From Flavobacterium beibuense (GTDB taxonomy: Bacteria > Bacteroidota > Bacteroidia > Flavobacteriales > Flavobacteriaceae), in NCBI RefSeq assembly GCF_004151245.1, contig NZ_JUIW01000010.1, forward strand, positions 124,001 to 188,000: a DNA stretch of 64,000 nucleotides. Direction: 5' to 3'. The first letter of the stretch is position 1. Each line of letters begins with the position of its first letter. Both the position numbers and the translations under genes were made by a program. Below, piece after piece: positions 9,411 to 18,956 of this stretch. Under the pieces are notes generated by a model. It saw only the letters and a program-made list of their open reading frames with translations. It ran no database searches and had not been told where the DNA came from.

Positions 9411-10865
9411 ATGAGAAAAACGCTCTTACTTTTAAGCCTAGTCGGTATGTTTTGGTCATGTTCAGATAATGAAGATGGGCCGGTAACACCGCCGCCGCCA
9501 GCCCAAAATAACGGTAATGTTATAGGCAGTGCTAATGTATGGGTAACAAACGGCAGTAAAGAAAAGCTTTTAAGCGGGCAGCCTTCTCTTAATATTTATG
9601 ATAATAATGCGACCGACTATCCGTCAGTTTCAGTTGATTTCTCTCAGCAGTATCAGGAAATTGACGGTTTCGGTGCCGCATTAACAGGTTCATCGGCTTA
9701 TGTTATCAGTCAGATGAATGCCACTCAAAAGGAAGCATTGTTAAAAGACCTGTTCAGCGAACAGGAAGGTATAGGACTTAGTTATTTAAGACTTACCATA
9801 GGTGCTTCTGATTTTTCCCTACAGGATTTTACTTATGATGACATTCCGGCGGGAAGTACTGATCCGAATCTGGAACAGTTTTCCATTGCTGAAGATGAAG
9901 CTCATGTAATCCCGGTGCTGCAGTCTGTATTAGGCTACGCTCCCGGTATTAAAATAGTGTCCAGCCCGTGGAGTGCTCCGGCATGGATGAAGGATTCCGG
10001 CAGCCTTGGCGGCGGAAGTTTAGACCCGCAATGGTATGGCGCTTATGGTGATTATTTTGTTAAATACATTAATGCTTATGCTAACCACGGTATAACCATT
10101 GATGCTGTTACACCACAAAATGAGCCGTTACACGAAACCGGAGGTTACCCTACAATGGGAATGACCGCAACAGAGCAGGCCGAATTTATAAAATCCAGCC
10201 TAGGGCCTAAGTTTCAACAGGCAGGGCTTGCCACTAAAATTATTGCTTACGACCACAATTTTGATCAGGCATCTTACCCGATGAATGTTTTGGGAGACCC
10301 TGAAGCTACCCAATATATCGATGGTTCTGCATTTCATGCCTATGGCGGAGATGTTTCGGCTATGAATCAGGTACATGCAGCCTTTCCGGATAAGAATCTG
10401 TATTTTACTGAAGTTTCGGGTGGAGAGTGGAGTACTGATTTCTCCAGCAACCTAAAATGGAATATTGGTAATATTTTTATTGGTACTACCAGAAACTGGT
10501 CTAAAAATGCCTTGTTATGGAATCTGGCTTTAAACAGTAATCACGGACCTACAAACGGTGGTTGCACTGATTGTCGCGGAGTGGTAACTGTAAGCTCATC
10601 AGGGCAGGTAACAAAAAACGTGGAATATTACTGTCTTGCCCATTTTTCAAAATTTGTGAGGCCGGGTGCAAAACGTGTTAACTCGTCCAATTTCGACAAT
10701 TCCCTAAATATAAGAAATGTAGCCTTTATAAATACAGATGGTTCTAAGGTAATGGTATTGCTTAATGAATCGTCTCAAAACAGGACTGTTTCTATAGTAG
10801 TTGGGGAAACCAAAATAAATTATTCGGTAGAAGCTAATTCAGTAGCGACTATCGTATGGCAGTAA
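9411..10865 (+). CDS. Glycoside hydrolase family 30 lipoprotein, copy 1
   Basis: A 484-aa secreted lipoprotein (lipobox GMFWSC, Cys at residue 17) with a short Pro-rich linker. The GH30 (beta/alpha)8 fold is shown by QEIDGFGAALTGSSA, by the acid/base Glu in PQNEPLHE (E238) and by the nucleophile Glu in YFTEVSGGEW (E334). A C-terminal beta domain ends in ANSVATIVWQ. GH30 includes glucocerebrosidase-like and endo-beta-1,6-glucanase enzymes. Adjacency to susCD and a second GH30 suggests beta-1,6-glucan (pustulan-type) degradation, but substrate is inference. It is about as long as a typical GH30 catalytic unit and has no extra binding module. Confidence 0.92.
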   Translation: MRKTLLLLSLVGMFWSCSDNEDGPVTPPPPAQNNGNVIGSANVWVTNGSKEKLLSGQPSLNIYDNNATDYPSVSVDFSQQYQEIDGFGAALTGSSAYVISQMNATQKEALLKDLFSEQEGIGLSYLRLTIGASDFSLQDFTYDDIPAGSTDPNLEQFSIAEDEAHVIPVLQSVLGYAPGIKIVSSPWSAPAWMKDSGSLGGGSLDPQWYGAYGDYFVKYINAYANHGITIDAVTPQNEPLHETGGYPTMGMTATEQAEFIKSSLGPKFQQAGLATKIIAYDHNFDQASYPMNVLGDPEATQYIDGSAFHAYGGDVSAMNQVHAAFPDKNLYFTEVSGGEWSTDFSSNLKWNIGNIFIGTTRNWSKNALLWNLALNSNHGPTNGGCTDCRGVVTVSSSGQVTKNVEYYCLAHFSKFVRPGAKRVNSSNFDNSLNIRNVAFINTDGSKVMVLLNESSQNRTVSIVVGETKINYSVEANSVATIVWQ

Positions 10866-10926
10866 GCCGCATTTATCAAACATTTACAATAATAAAGTAG
10901 TGCTTGTTAAGCACTTTAATAAGATT

Positions 10927-12342
10927 ATGCATAAAAAAAATACCTCACTGAAAAAGATTACTTTACCGCTTTTAGGCCTGGCTATGCTGGCCGGATGCGG
11001 ATCTGCAGAAAAGAAAAATGATGCCGAACTGTGGCTAACCATGCCAGATAAATCGGTTGTTTTTCAAAAGCAGGAAAACTTTTTAATCAATCAATCAGAA
11101 AACCAAAACGTAATTACAATTGATACCTCAAAAACCTATCAGGAAATGGATGGTTTTGGGTATACACTAACCGGAGGGAGCGCTAAGCACATAAGCAATA
11201 TGAGTGAGCCTGAAAGGGAAAAGCTTTTACAGGAGCTATACGGTACCGGTGAGGGTAGTATTGGGGTGAGCTACATCAGGATAAGCGTGGGAGCGTCTGA
11301 TCTTGATGAAAAGTTGTTCTCCTATAACGATCTTCCTGAAGGGGAAACCGATGTAAACATGGAAAAGTTTGACTTAGGGTATGACAAGCAATATCTTATT
11401 CCGGTTTTACAACAGATAATAAAAATAAACCCTGATATTAAAATTCTGGGATCACCGTGGTCGCCTCCGGTTTGGATGAAGGATAACGGAGATACAAGGG
11501 GTGGAAGCCTTAAGCCGGAATTCTATCCTGCTTATGCCAACTATTTTGTAAAATACATTAAGGAGATGAAAGCTAACGGTATTACAATAGATGCCGTTAC
11601 CGTACAAAATGAGCCCTTACATCCGGGGAATAACCCGAGTCTTTTAATGTTGCCTGAGGCACAAAAGGAATTTGTAAGAGATCATTTAGGTCCTGAGTTT
11701 GAAAAGAACGGGATAAAGACTAAGATCATAGTTTATGATCACAATGCAGACCGTCCGGACTATCCCATCACTATTCTGGATGATCCTGAAGCAGCAAAAT
11801 ATATTGATGGTTCTGCCTTCCATTTGTATGGTGGTACTATTGATGCGGTTTCTAAGGTTCATGACGCGCATCCGAATAAAAACTTATACTTTACCGAACA
11901 GTGGGTAGGGGCTCCGGGCGACTTTGCCAAAGAACTTAACTGGCACGTGGAAAATCTTATTATAGGCGCGCCGAGAAACTGGTGTAAAACGGTACTGGAA
12001 TGGAATCTTGCAGCCGATGAGAACCAACAACCGCATACCGACAGAGGTGGTTGCGATCGTTGTCTTGGCGCTGTTACTATAACCGGTGATAAGGTAACAA
12101 GGGAGCCGGCTTATTATATAATAGCACACGCTTCAAAATTTGTACGTCCGGGCAGTGTAAGGATAGACTCTAACCTTATAGACGGACTGCCTAATGTAGC
12201 TTATAAAACACCGGAAGGGAAAGTTGTGGTTATTGTACAAAACACATCAGGAGAAGATAAAGCAGTAGCAGTAAATGCGGGAGCTAAAAATGCAGCGTTA
12301 ATGCTAAAAGCAGGAGGTGTGGCAACGCTTGTACTGCAATAA
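10927..12342 (+). CDS. Glycoside hydrolase family 30 lipoprotein, copy 2
   Basis: A 471-aa paralogue of the preceding enzyme. The start at 10927 is preferred because it places a standard lipoprotein signal (lipobox LAMLAGC) at the N-terminus; a start at 10900 adds only nine residues. The GH30 signatures are YQEMDGFGYTLTGGSA, the acid/base in VQNEPLHPG (E229) and the nucleophile in YFTEQWVG (E324). The two copies share a RGGC/CTDC-like Cys-rich loop (GGCDRCLGAVTI here), so they probably arose by duplication and may split endo- and exo-acting roles. It is the last recognisable gene of the locus. Confidence 0.92.
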   Translation: MHKKNTSLKKITLPLLGLAMLAGCGSAEKKNDAELWLTMPDKSVVFQKQENFLINQSENQNVITIDTSKTYQEMDGFGYTLTGGSAKHISNMSEPEREKLLQELYGTGEGSIGVSYIRISVGASDLDEKLFSYNDLPEGETDVNMEKFDLGYDKQYLIPVLQQIIKINPDIKILGSPWSPPVWMKDNGDTRGGSLKPEFYPAYANYFVKYIKEMKANGITIDAVTVQNEPLHPGNNPSLLMLPEAQKEFVRDHLGPEFEKNGIKTKIIVYDHNADRPDYPITILDDPEAAKYIDGSAFHLYGGTIDAVSKVHDAHPNKNLYFTEQWVGAPGDFAKELNWHVENLIIGAPRNWCKTVLEWNLAADENQQPHTDRGGCDRCLGAVTITGDKVTREPAYYIIAHASKFVRPGSVRIDSNLIDGLPNVAYKTPEGKVVVIVQNTSGEDKAVAVNAGAKNAALMLKAGGVATLVLQ

Positions 12343-12742
12343 TATAAATCAAAGGGTTTGGTGCATGCAATCCTTGTAAAATGTTAAATGTAGCCTTAAA
12401 GAGTATATAGTTTTTTGTGAAAGCCTTAATTAAAGGCATAAGGATAATAAAGCTGTCCGCAATCTATAACAGTCAGGTATGCACTAAACCTTTTTGATGT
12501 TTAATTATAAAGAGATAACATAACTTTTTGTGCCGCTATTTTAAAGTAGGAGCTACATAATTGCAGGGAGTGGAGACCCTCCAATGATGACTTTACAATA
12601 TTGGTCTACAGCTTAAAATGAGTTCTCATTTAAAGAATAGTTTATGTTTAGGTTAGTTACGGGAGCCGCGCTAAAAGCGCGGCTCTTTTGTTTTGTTTGC
12701 AGGAGTGATGTGCTATTTGTACTTTTAGTAAAAATAACTACG
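12343..12742. other. Intergenic region after the GH30 locus
   Basis: A 400-bp AT-rich stretch. The only clear structure is the GC-rich terminator hairpin at 12663-12685. A shorter inverted element GGAG...CTCC is seen near 12567-12582. No coding frame, tRNA or recognisable riboswitch was found. Confidence 0.5.
12663..12690 (+). terminator. GC-rich hairpin terminator before the omega-amidase gene
   Basis: Nine-bp stem GAGCCGCGC / GCGCGGCTC with a 5-nt loop followed by a T-rich tail. It lies inside a possible upstream extension of the next gene (frame open from 12644), which argues for that gene starting at 12743. Confidence 0.8.
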
Positions 12743-13510
12743 ATGAACATAACCCTTCTACAAACGGCTTTGCAATGGGAAAACCACGAGGCAAACAGGC
12801 AGAATTTTACCAGGATAATAAACAGTATAGGTGAAGAGACCGATCTTGTTGTGTTGCCTGAAATGTTTGCAACGGGATTTACCATGAAACCGGAATTGGT
12901 CGCAGAAGGTATGGAAGGTGAAACGGTGCAATGGATGAAAGCTCTGGCTTCTCAAAAAGGTTTTGCCATAACAGGTAGCCTTGTAATTAAAGAAGAAGAG
13001 AATTATTATAACAGGCTATGTTTTGTGTATCCTGACGGTAGCATTAAAACCTATGATAAGCGCCACTTGTTTACCCTTGCGGGAGAGGATAAAGCCTATA
13101 CACCGGGTAGTGAAAAGCTCATTGTGGAATATAAGGGCTGGAAGATATGCCCTCTGGTGTGTTATGACCTGCGTTTTCCTGCTTTTTCCCGCAATCTGGA
13201 GGATTATGATTTATTGCTTTATGTGGCTAACTGGCCTTCGCCAAGAGTACAGGCGTGGGATGCCCTTTTAAAGGCACGCAGTATAGAAAATATGTGCTAT
13301 ACAGCAGGTGTTAATAGGGTGGGTCAGGACGAGAACGGACACAATTATCCGGGGCATTCTCAGGTGTTAGATTGTTTAGGCAATGAATTGGCAATGGCAT
13401 CAGGAGGCGAAGAGGTTATTACGCTATCGCTGGATAAGGAAGCCATGATGCAAACCCGAAAAAGATTTGGTTTTCTAAACGACAGGGATACCTTTACTAT
13501 GGTAAAGTAA
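12743..13510 (+). CDS. Nitrilase-superfamily omega-amidase (YafV/Nit2-like)
   Basis: A 255-aa carbon-nitrogen hydrolase. The Glu-Lys-Cys triad is visible: E40 in VLPEMFATGF, K106 in YDKRHLF and C140 in VCYDLRFP. The LPEMFATGF and YDLRFP forms fit the YafV/omega-amidase subgroup, which deaminates alpha-ketoglutaramate and related omega-amides in methionine salvage and glutamine transamination. The frame is open from 12644, but that extension reads through the terminator hairpin and has no family homology visible, so the start MNITLLQTALQW is chosen. The 3' end overlaps the convergent next gene by 14 bp. Confidence 0.88.
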   Translation: MNITLLQTALQWENHEANRQNFTRIINSIGEETDLVVLPEMFATGFTMKPELVAEGMEGETVQWMKALASQKGFAITGSLVIKEEENYYNRLCFVYPDGSIKTYDKRHLFTLAGEDKAYTPGSEKLIVEYKGWKICPLVCYDLRFPAFSRNLEDYDLLLYVANWPSPRVQAWDALLKARSIENMCYTAGVNRVGQDENGHNYPGHSQVLDCLGNELAMASGGEEVITLSLDKEAMMQTRKRFGFLNDRDTFTMVK

Positions 13511-15149
13511 TTGTTTCGATGGCATCCCAGTTTTCCCTAATGTCAATTTCCTTAGGCTTAATACCTTCAAGATAATAAAAGACTTCTTCAGGCTGGCGTT
13601 TTTCCAGATAGTTTCCGCTATCCCATTCGCGGTTACCGTTGTCGTCATATATTACCCTGACAGAATATTTATCGGCAGGAATGGCATCAAAAGCAATTTC
13701 ATTGGCCTGACTTTCATTTTCTATATAAGCAGTTCCTATTACTTTGTCCTTGGTGTTAAAGATTTCCAGTATAAGAGGGAAACGGTTTATATTGCGCAGG
13801 TTAACGCGCAGGTTTCCGTAGTTAGAGTAAAGCTTTGTACTTACGGTATAGCTTAAAGTATCGTTTTCCTTTTCGTAAAAATCTTTAAGTGCTCCCGGTA
13901 AAAGTGTAAAGTTGTATTTTTGTTCTTCCTCTTTTTTAAAGTCAAATACAAGCTGTTGCTTTAGCTCATCATACTTAGTAGTATAAGGAACCGCTATCGA
14001 GTCCTTATTAATGAGTGCAATTTTGGTTGTGTCTATTTTTACAAGCGGTGTGCTGGCAAATATGGCAAACTTATCCCTGAAGTGCAATGTTCCTTTTTGA
14101 ACCGCATCCACGCCAAGTGAATCGGTTGCTTTCATTTCTTTGGTTTTTACAACAAACTCCCTTACCGAATCATTTTTTCTTATCGAAACCAATAATGAAT
14201 CGGCCACACTGTTAATGTCTCTTGGTGTCCATATCTGCAGTGAATCCTTTTCGGGAACCTTAGAGGTAATGGTTTTTATAAGTTCTTTTGTTGCTGCGTT
14301 TTTTACTTCTATGGAGACATCTCTGCCATCGCCTTCATATCCTGCAAAATAACGATTTGATGATGCCTGTACAGGTTTAAGTGCTTTAAAAGGCTTTTTC
14401 TCCATAAAGAGATTAAGTTCATAAAGCGAATCGTTAGGGATTGTTATGGGCTTATCAAGAAATGCAATCTTGTCGGAAGCAGGGTCAAATTTGTAATTGT
14501 TGTTTTTGTCTTTTAACGCTACAACATAGTACCTACCTTCCTTAAGATTTTCCAGTTTGTAATTTACCATGCTGTCTAGTGTGTTGGTTATGTAGCGTGG
14601 TTTTTCGTTATATACTATAGAGTCATTGTAGGTATCATTAGCCTCATAAAGCATAACCGTAACAAAATTGTCAGGTTTCTTTTCAAAAGCATCCTTTATT
14701 TTCCCGCCTAATGTAAGGGAGTCTATATAGGTTCCTGTAGAGAAAACGAATTTAAACTGTGAGTAAGGGTTACCTTCATTATTGTCGGTAATACTCTGCC
14801 CGAAGTTAAAACTGTAGGTTGTGTTGTCCTCAAGAGTATCTTTAATTTTTATGCGTATGTATTTGCTGGCACTCCCCATTGGGTAAATGGTAGGTGTGTT
14901 TTTCATTGGGGGTGAAATGATAAGCTGTTTGCTTATATCCTTTACCTTAATGTATTCGCTAAAGTTTATCAGAATCTCGTTGCCCTTAAATTCGGTAGAC
15001 ATATTGTCAGGGGTGCTGTATACCAGTACAGGAGGTATGGAATCTTTTGGACCACCGGTTATAGTTCCTCTTTTGGCGCAGCTATTAAGCGATAAAAGGG
15101 ATATGAATAAGGCAAGTGTGATATAAAGCAGAAATCTGTTCCTGTACAT
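13497..15149 (-). CDS. Ig-like domain lipoprotein of Flavobacteriia
   Basis: A 550-aa lipoprotein with signal and lipobox LLSLNSC (Cys at about residue 23), then the bacterial Ig-like Big_5 motif ITGGPKDSIPPVLVYSTPDN, typical of a conserved Bacteroidota family. The rest is beta-rich with repeated carboxypeptidase-regulatory-like segments (EGRYYVVALKDKNNNYKFDP and YSVRVIYDDNGNREWDSGNY). The start at 15149 is preferred over 15179 because it gives a clean signal peptide. Function is unknown; it is probably a structural or surface-exposed envelope lipoprotein. It overlaps the omega-amidase 3' end by 14 bp. Confidence 0.8.
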   Translation of the reverse strand: MYRNRFLLYITLALFISLLSLNSCAKRGTITGGPKDSIPPVLVYSTPDNMSTEFKGNEILINFSEYIKVKDISKQLIISPPMKNTPTIYPMGSASKYIRIKIKDTLEDNTTYSFNFGQSITDNNEGNPYSQFKFVFSTGTYIDSLTLGGKIKDAFEKKPDNFVTVMLYEANDTYNDSIVYNEKPRYITNTLDSMVNYKLENLKEGRYYVVALKDKNNNYKFDPASDKIAFLDKPITIPNDSLYELNLFMEKKPFKALKPVQASSNRYFAGYEGDGRDVSIEVKNAATKELIKTITSKVPEKDSLQIWTPRDINSVADSLLVSIRKNDSVREFVVKTKEMKATDSLGVDAVQKGTLHFRDKFAIFASTPLVKIDTTKIALINKDSIAVPYTTKYDELKQQLVFDFKKEEEQKYNFTLLPGALKDFYEKENDTLSYTVSTKLYSNYGNLRVNLRNINRFPLILEIFNTKDKVIGTAYIENESQANEIAFDAIPADKYSVRVIYDDNGNREWDSGNYLEKRQPEEVFYYLEGIKPKEIDIRENWDAIETITLP

Positions 15150-15214
15150 ATAGTATTCTTTAACAGCACAAAATAACAATTATATTTAGTGTAAATAAAA
15201 TGTTTTTGTAAAAT

Positions 15215-15898
15215 TTAAGTATGTGCATAAGCAATAGTAACAATGCTTAAGCGGCTTCCCGGTATTTTAAGCAATGCCCTGCCGCAAGCCTCGAGGGTAG
15301 CACCTGTGGTAATAACGTCATCAATTAATAAAAAGTGTCTGTCGTGGTGTGCTTCGGTATAAGAAACTTCAAAAGCAGAACGTGTAATCTCTGCCCTGTC
15401 TGATAATCCTTTTTTAGTTTGGGTCTTTGTATAGCTTTCCCTTAGCAGGATGTTCTCGTTATAGTTTGCGTTTAAACCTTTTGCCAATGCCCTGCCAAAT
15501 TCGGTAACCTGATTATAGCCGCGTTCCCTTAGTCTTTTCTTATGCAACGGTACGGGAATAACATCGGTAACCGACTGTAATGCTTCTTTTTTTACTAAAT
15601 CGCTAACATACAGTTCTCCGGCAAGTCTTCCTACCTCTTCATGTCCGCGATACTTAAGGTTGTGAATGAGCTGCTGTACTATGCCTTCCTTGTGGAAATA
15701 GAGGAGGGAAGAAGCGTGCTCCAATGGCAATCTGCCGTAAAACTTATTATAAGTTTCATTTTCAGGGTTAAGATGGTGCTGTGTGTAAGGCAGCTCATGC
15801 CTGCAGGTGGTACATAGTACAAATTCGCTATCTAACAGCGTTTCATTGCAGCCTGAGCAGGTTTTTGGGTATAATAAGTTGACTAAACTTTTGAACAT
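15215..15898 (-). CDS. comF: ComF-family phosphoribosyltransferase-like protein
   Basis: A 227-aa protein with an N-terminal Cys4 zinc-finger-like motif (CSGCNETLL...CTTCRHELP) and a C-terminal type I phosphoribosyltransferase fold. The PRPP loop is LLIDDVITTGATLEACG, and VIPVPLHKKRLRERGYNQ is the ComF signature. Members act in DNA uptake in competent bacteria; in Bacteroidota the gene is conserved but its role is not settled. The start MFKSLVNLLYPKTC at 15898 matches the family N-terminus; an upstream extension to 15955 is unlikely. It is divergent from glyQS. Confidence 0.88.
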   Translation of the reverse strand: MFKSLVNLLYPKTCSGCNETLLDSEFVLCTTCRHELPYTQHHLNPENETYNKFYGRLPLEHASSLLYFHKEGIVQQLIHNLKYRGHEEVGRLAGELYVSDLVKKEALQSVTDVIPVPLHKKRLRERGYNQVTEFGRALAKGLNANYNENILLRESYTKTQTKKGLSDRAEITRSAFEVSYTEAHHDRHFLLIDDVITTGATLEACGRALLKIPGSRLSIVTIAYAHT

Positions 15899-15977
15899 GG
15901 TGTGGTTAACACAAAAAATATTTTGATTTAGGCTAAAGATAATAAAAGAGGGCATTTATATATACAATCGCTTTTTA

Positions 15978-15985
15978 TATTTTTG
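15978..15985 (+). promoter_or_regulatory. Bacteroidota -7 box upstream of glyQS
   Basis: TATTTTTG matches TAnnTTTG exactly and ends 4 bp before the ATG, so the glyQS mRNA would have a very short leader. No convincing -33 TTG was found at the usual distance. Confidence 0.4.
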
Positions 15986-15989
15986 CACC

Positions 15990-17534
15990 ATGGCAAAACA
16001 GGAAGATATTTTTAAGAATGTAATTTCGCATGCTAAAGAATACGGATACATATTTCCGTCAAGCGAAATATATGATGGATTAAGTGCTGTGTATGACTAC
16101 GGTCAAAACGGTGCCGAACTAAAAAAGAACATCAGGGAATACTGGTGGAAATCAATGGTGCAGATGCATGAGAACATTGTGGGTATAGATGCCTCAATAT
16201 TTATGCATCCTACAACGTGGAAAGCATCGGGACACGTAGATGCTTTTAACGATCCTTTGATTGATAACAAGGATTCCAAAAAAAGATACAGGGCAGACGT
16301 TTTAATTGAAGACTATGCCGAGAAGCTTAACCAAAAAGCGCAAAAAGAAATAGACAAGGCAAAAGACCGTTATGGCGATGCCTTTAATGAGGAAGAGTTT
16401 AAGGCTACCAATGCACGTACTAAGGAGTACCTTGAAAAGAAAGATGCTATACTTAAGCGTATGGCTAACAGTTTGGAAACTGAAAATCTTGCCGATGTAA
16501 AGGCGCTTATCGAGGAGCTTGGTATTGCCGATCCTGAAACCGGTTCTAAAAACTGGACAGAGGTACGTCAGTTTAACCTTATGTTTGGTACTAAACTGGG
16601 TGCAGAGGCTTCTACTGCAATGGACTTATACCTTCGCCCGGAAACGGCACAGGGTATATTTGTAAACTTCCTTAATGTGCAAAAAACAGGAAGAATGAAA
16701 ATTCCTTTTGGTATTGCACAAACAGGTAAGGCTTTCCGTAACGAGATTGTGGCAAGGCAGTTTATTTTCCGTATGAGGGAGTTCGAACAAATGGAAATGC
16801 AATTCTTTGTTCGCCCGGGTGAGGAAATGAAATGGTATGAATACTGGAAAGAAACAAGATTAAAATGGCATAAATCACTTGATCTTGGTGAAGAAAACTA
16901 TCGTTTCCACGACCATGAGAAGCTGGCTCACTATGCTAATGCAGCTGCCGACATTGAGTTTAACTTCCCGTTTGGCTTTAAAGAGCTTGAAGGTATTCAC
17001 TCAAGAACCGATTTCGACCTTAAAGCACACGAACAGTTTTCCGGTAAAAAGCTTCAGTTCTTTGATACGGAGCTTAACCAAAACTATGTGCCTTATGTGG
17101 TGGAAACATCAGTGGGTCTTGACAGGATGTTCCTTGCGGTATTCTCAACTTCATTAAAAGAAGAAACTCTTGAAGACGGTTCTACACGTACCGTACTTAG
17201 CCTGCCGGCTGTACTGGCGCCTACTAAAGCGGCTGTACTTCCGTTGGTTAAGAAAGATGGATTACCGGAAGTTGCCCGTGAAATTATAGAAGACCTTAAA
17301 TGGGATTTCAATGTGGCTTATGACGAGAAAGATGCAGTAGGTCGTCGTTACAGAAGACAGGATGCTCTTGGTACTCCATTCTGTATTACGGTAGACCACC
17401 AAACGCTGGAAGATCAAACGGTAACTATCCGTCACCGTGACACGATGCAGCAGGACAGGGTAAAGATATCAGAATTAAGAGGTATCATCAACGAAGAGGT
17501 TTCGGTAAGAAACTGGCTGATGAAAATGAAATAA
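15990..17534 (+). CDS. glyQS: Glycine--tRNA ligase, single-chain type
   Basis: A 514-aa class II aminoacyl-tRNA synthetase of the homodimeric type, which charges tRNA-Gly in the cytoplasm. The N-terminus (SHAKEYGYIFPSSEIYDGLS) and HPTTWKASGHVDAF are characteristic. Motif 2 is FRNEIVARQFIFRMREFEQME. Motif 3 lies around VETSVGLDRMFLAVF. The C-terminal anticodon-binding domain starts near LPAVLAPTKAAVLP. A terminator follows a few bases after the stop. Confidence 0.97.
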   Translation: MAKQEDIFKNVISHAKEYGYIFPSSEIYDGLSAVYDYGQNGAELKKNIREYWWKSMVQMHENIVGIDASIFMHPTTWKASGHVDAFNDPLIDNKDSKKRYRADVLIEDYAEKLNQKAQKEIDKAKDRYGDAFNEEEFKATNARTKEYLEKKDAILKRMANSLETENLADVKALIEELGIADPETGSKNWTEVRQFNLMFGTKLGAEASTAMDLYLRPETAQGIFVNFLNVQKTGRMKIPFGIAQTGKAFRNEIVARQFIFRMREFEQMEMQFFVRPGEEMKWYEYWKETRLKWHKSLDLGEENYRFHDHEKLAHYANAAADIEFNFPFGFKELEGIHSRTDFDLKAHEQFSGKKLQFFDTELNQNYVPYVVETSVGLDRMFLAVFSTSLKEETLEDGSTRTVLSLPAVLAPTKAAVLPLVKKDGLPEVAREIIEDLKWDFNVAYDEKDAVGRRYRRQDALGTPFCITVDHQTLEDQTVTIRHRDTMQQDRVKISELRGIINEEVSVRNWLMKMK

Positions 17535-17540
17535 AAGAGA

Positions 17541-17567
17541 AAGGCTCCCAATTGGGAGCTTTTTTTA
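17541..17567 (+). terminator. glyQS terminator
   Basis: Stem GCTCCCAATTGGGAGC with a T7 tail. An almost identical hairpin occurs at 19442-19457, on the other side of the accessory islet. Confidence 0.85.
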
Positions 17568-17618
17568 TAGTATTGTGTAAGAAAATATTTTATATTTGAT
17601 TGTTTAACAATACTTTGT

Positions 17619-18197
17619 ATGGACAAAATAAAATTGAGTCTTTTTGATGTTTTTGTGTATATCCTTCCAGGATCAATAATTCTGATTAGTATTGATTTGA
17701 TTAAAAATCCACATGAAGATTTTGCTACTTATGTTTTTAATTCCTCTAAAGATTTTAGTCTTTTTCAAGTAGCAATTTTACTTTCCTTATCCTATTTGTT
17801 TGGATTTCTGAATCAATATATTTCATATGAGGTTTTTAAATTTCTTGCTAAAAGGATATGGAGAAAAAGACTTACAGGAAAAGAAACAAGTATTGGTAAG
17901 TTAGAAGATAAGATTACATTAATACGACATTTTTCCCCTCAAAACTTTAATATCTTAAACATGTGGCTAGTTCTCAGGGGAATGTGCTATAGTTTATTCG
18001 TGGCTTTGTTGTTCCTTTTTTTAGTGGATTTATGTAGGGCTGTTCAGCTTAATTGCTTTTTTGAACAGTTACTTAATTTATCAGTGCTGCTCATTTCATT
18101 ATTGTTATTTCTTAGAAGGTCCGTTAGATTCCATGAATGGGCTCATGGAATTATTAATAACTCAATATCACAGATGAGTGAGTTTAATAAATCATGA
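17619..18197 (+). CDS. Uncharacterised four-helix membrane protein
   Basis: A 192-aa protein with about four predicted membrane helices: residues ~9-28 (YILPGSIILISIDL), ~47-68, ~106-128 (GMCYSLFVALLFLFLVDL) and ~143-160. A basic cytosolic loop (AKRIWRKRLTGKE) follows the second helix, and a short tail FHEWAHGIINNSI ends the protein. No family was recognised. The DUF2971 gene starts 8 bp after its stop, so the two are almost certainly co-transcribed. Base composition is more AT-rich than in the housekeeping neighbours, suggesting a transferred two-gene cassette. Confidence 0.75.
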   Translation: MDKIKLSLFDVFVYILPGSIILISIDLIKNPHEDFATYVFNSSKDFSLFQVAILLSLSYLFGFLNQYISYEVFKFLAKRIWRKRLTGKETSIGKLEDKITLIRHFSPQNFNILNMWLVLRGMCYSLFVALLFLFLVDLCRAVQLNCFFEQLLNLSVLLISLLLFLRRSVRFHEWAHGIINNSISQMSEFNKS

Positions 18198-18204
18198 TTA
18201 GTAT

Positions 18205-18930
18205 ATGAAATTATATAAGTATTATCCAGATAATGTGAATTCCTTCAAATCACTTTCGGTTCGTGGACTTTGGTGTCATTATCCTGATAAAATGAATGAT
18301 CCTGCTGACTGTTTAGGGTATTTGGATAGAGATATTGCAGAGAAAGATATAAAAATTTTTAAAGACTATTTTTTAAAAAGTAAAAGCAATGACTTTACAA
18401 AAATAAAAGATTTTAGTAAAGATAAAATAGTCGATTTTCTCAATAAAGTAAGGAAAAAAAATATAGAGAAATTTGCTTTTTGCTCTTTAAGCGAAAGCTT
18501 TGATGATATACTTATGTGGTCACATTATGCATCATCACACAGTGGCTTTGTAGTTGAATTGGATTTTGATGAGTCACAGATAGATCATCATTTTCAAAAA
18601 GTAAATTATACTAATGTTCTGCCTGGATTGGATGTGAATAAAATTGCAAAATTCTTATGTGATGAAGATAATTCTGTAAATTGTTTTTTGGAAGACATTT
18701 CCTTAAAAGCGGAAGTTTGGGGAAACGAGAAAGAGTGGCGCATTTGGCGAGATAAACCATCATACTTTCACTATGAGAGATATAATATTAAAAATGTTTT
18801 TTTTGGTGTTAATTCAACTATTGAAACTAAATCTATTGTTGCTAAACTTGTAGGAGAATTAAATAAGGATGTTTTGTTTCATTTTATGAAGTTTAATCAT
18901 AATCCTATAAAATTAATATATACTAGTTAG
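18205..18930 (+). CDS. DUF2971-family protein
   Basis: A 241-aa cytosolic protein. The hallmark region is FCSLSESFDDILMWSHYA followed by SGFVVELDFD, and the C-terminal half has VWGNEKEWRIW, all typical of DUF2971. The N-terminus LYKYYP...LWCHYPDKMNDPADC is also family-like. Biochemical activity of DUF2971 is not established; members are often found in variable and defence-rich islands. It is coupled to an upstream membrane-protein gene, which recalls effector/membrane pairs, but a defence role is only a hypothesis. Confidence 0.75.
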   Translation: MKLYKYYPDNVNSFKSLSVRGLWCHYPDKMNDPADCLGYLDRDIAEKDIKIFKDYFLKSKSNDFTKIKDFSKDKIVDFLNKVRKKNIEKFAFCSLSESFDDILMWSHYASSHSGFVVELDFDESQIDHHFQKVNYTNVLPGLDVNKIAKFLCDEDNSVNCFLEDISLKAEVWGNEKEWRIWRDKPSYFHYERYNIKNVFFGVNSTIETKSIVAKLVGELNKDVLFHFMKFNHNPIKLIYTS

Positions 18931-18956
18931 TAATTTTATATCTCATGTACTTATTG

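Noticed and set aside
12644-12742. N-terminal extension of the omega-amidase to 12644
   Set aside because: The extension translates a terminator hairpin and shows no nitrilase-like sequence; the normal N-terminus starts at 12743.
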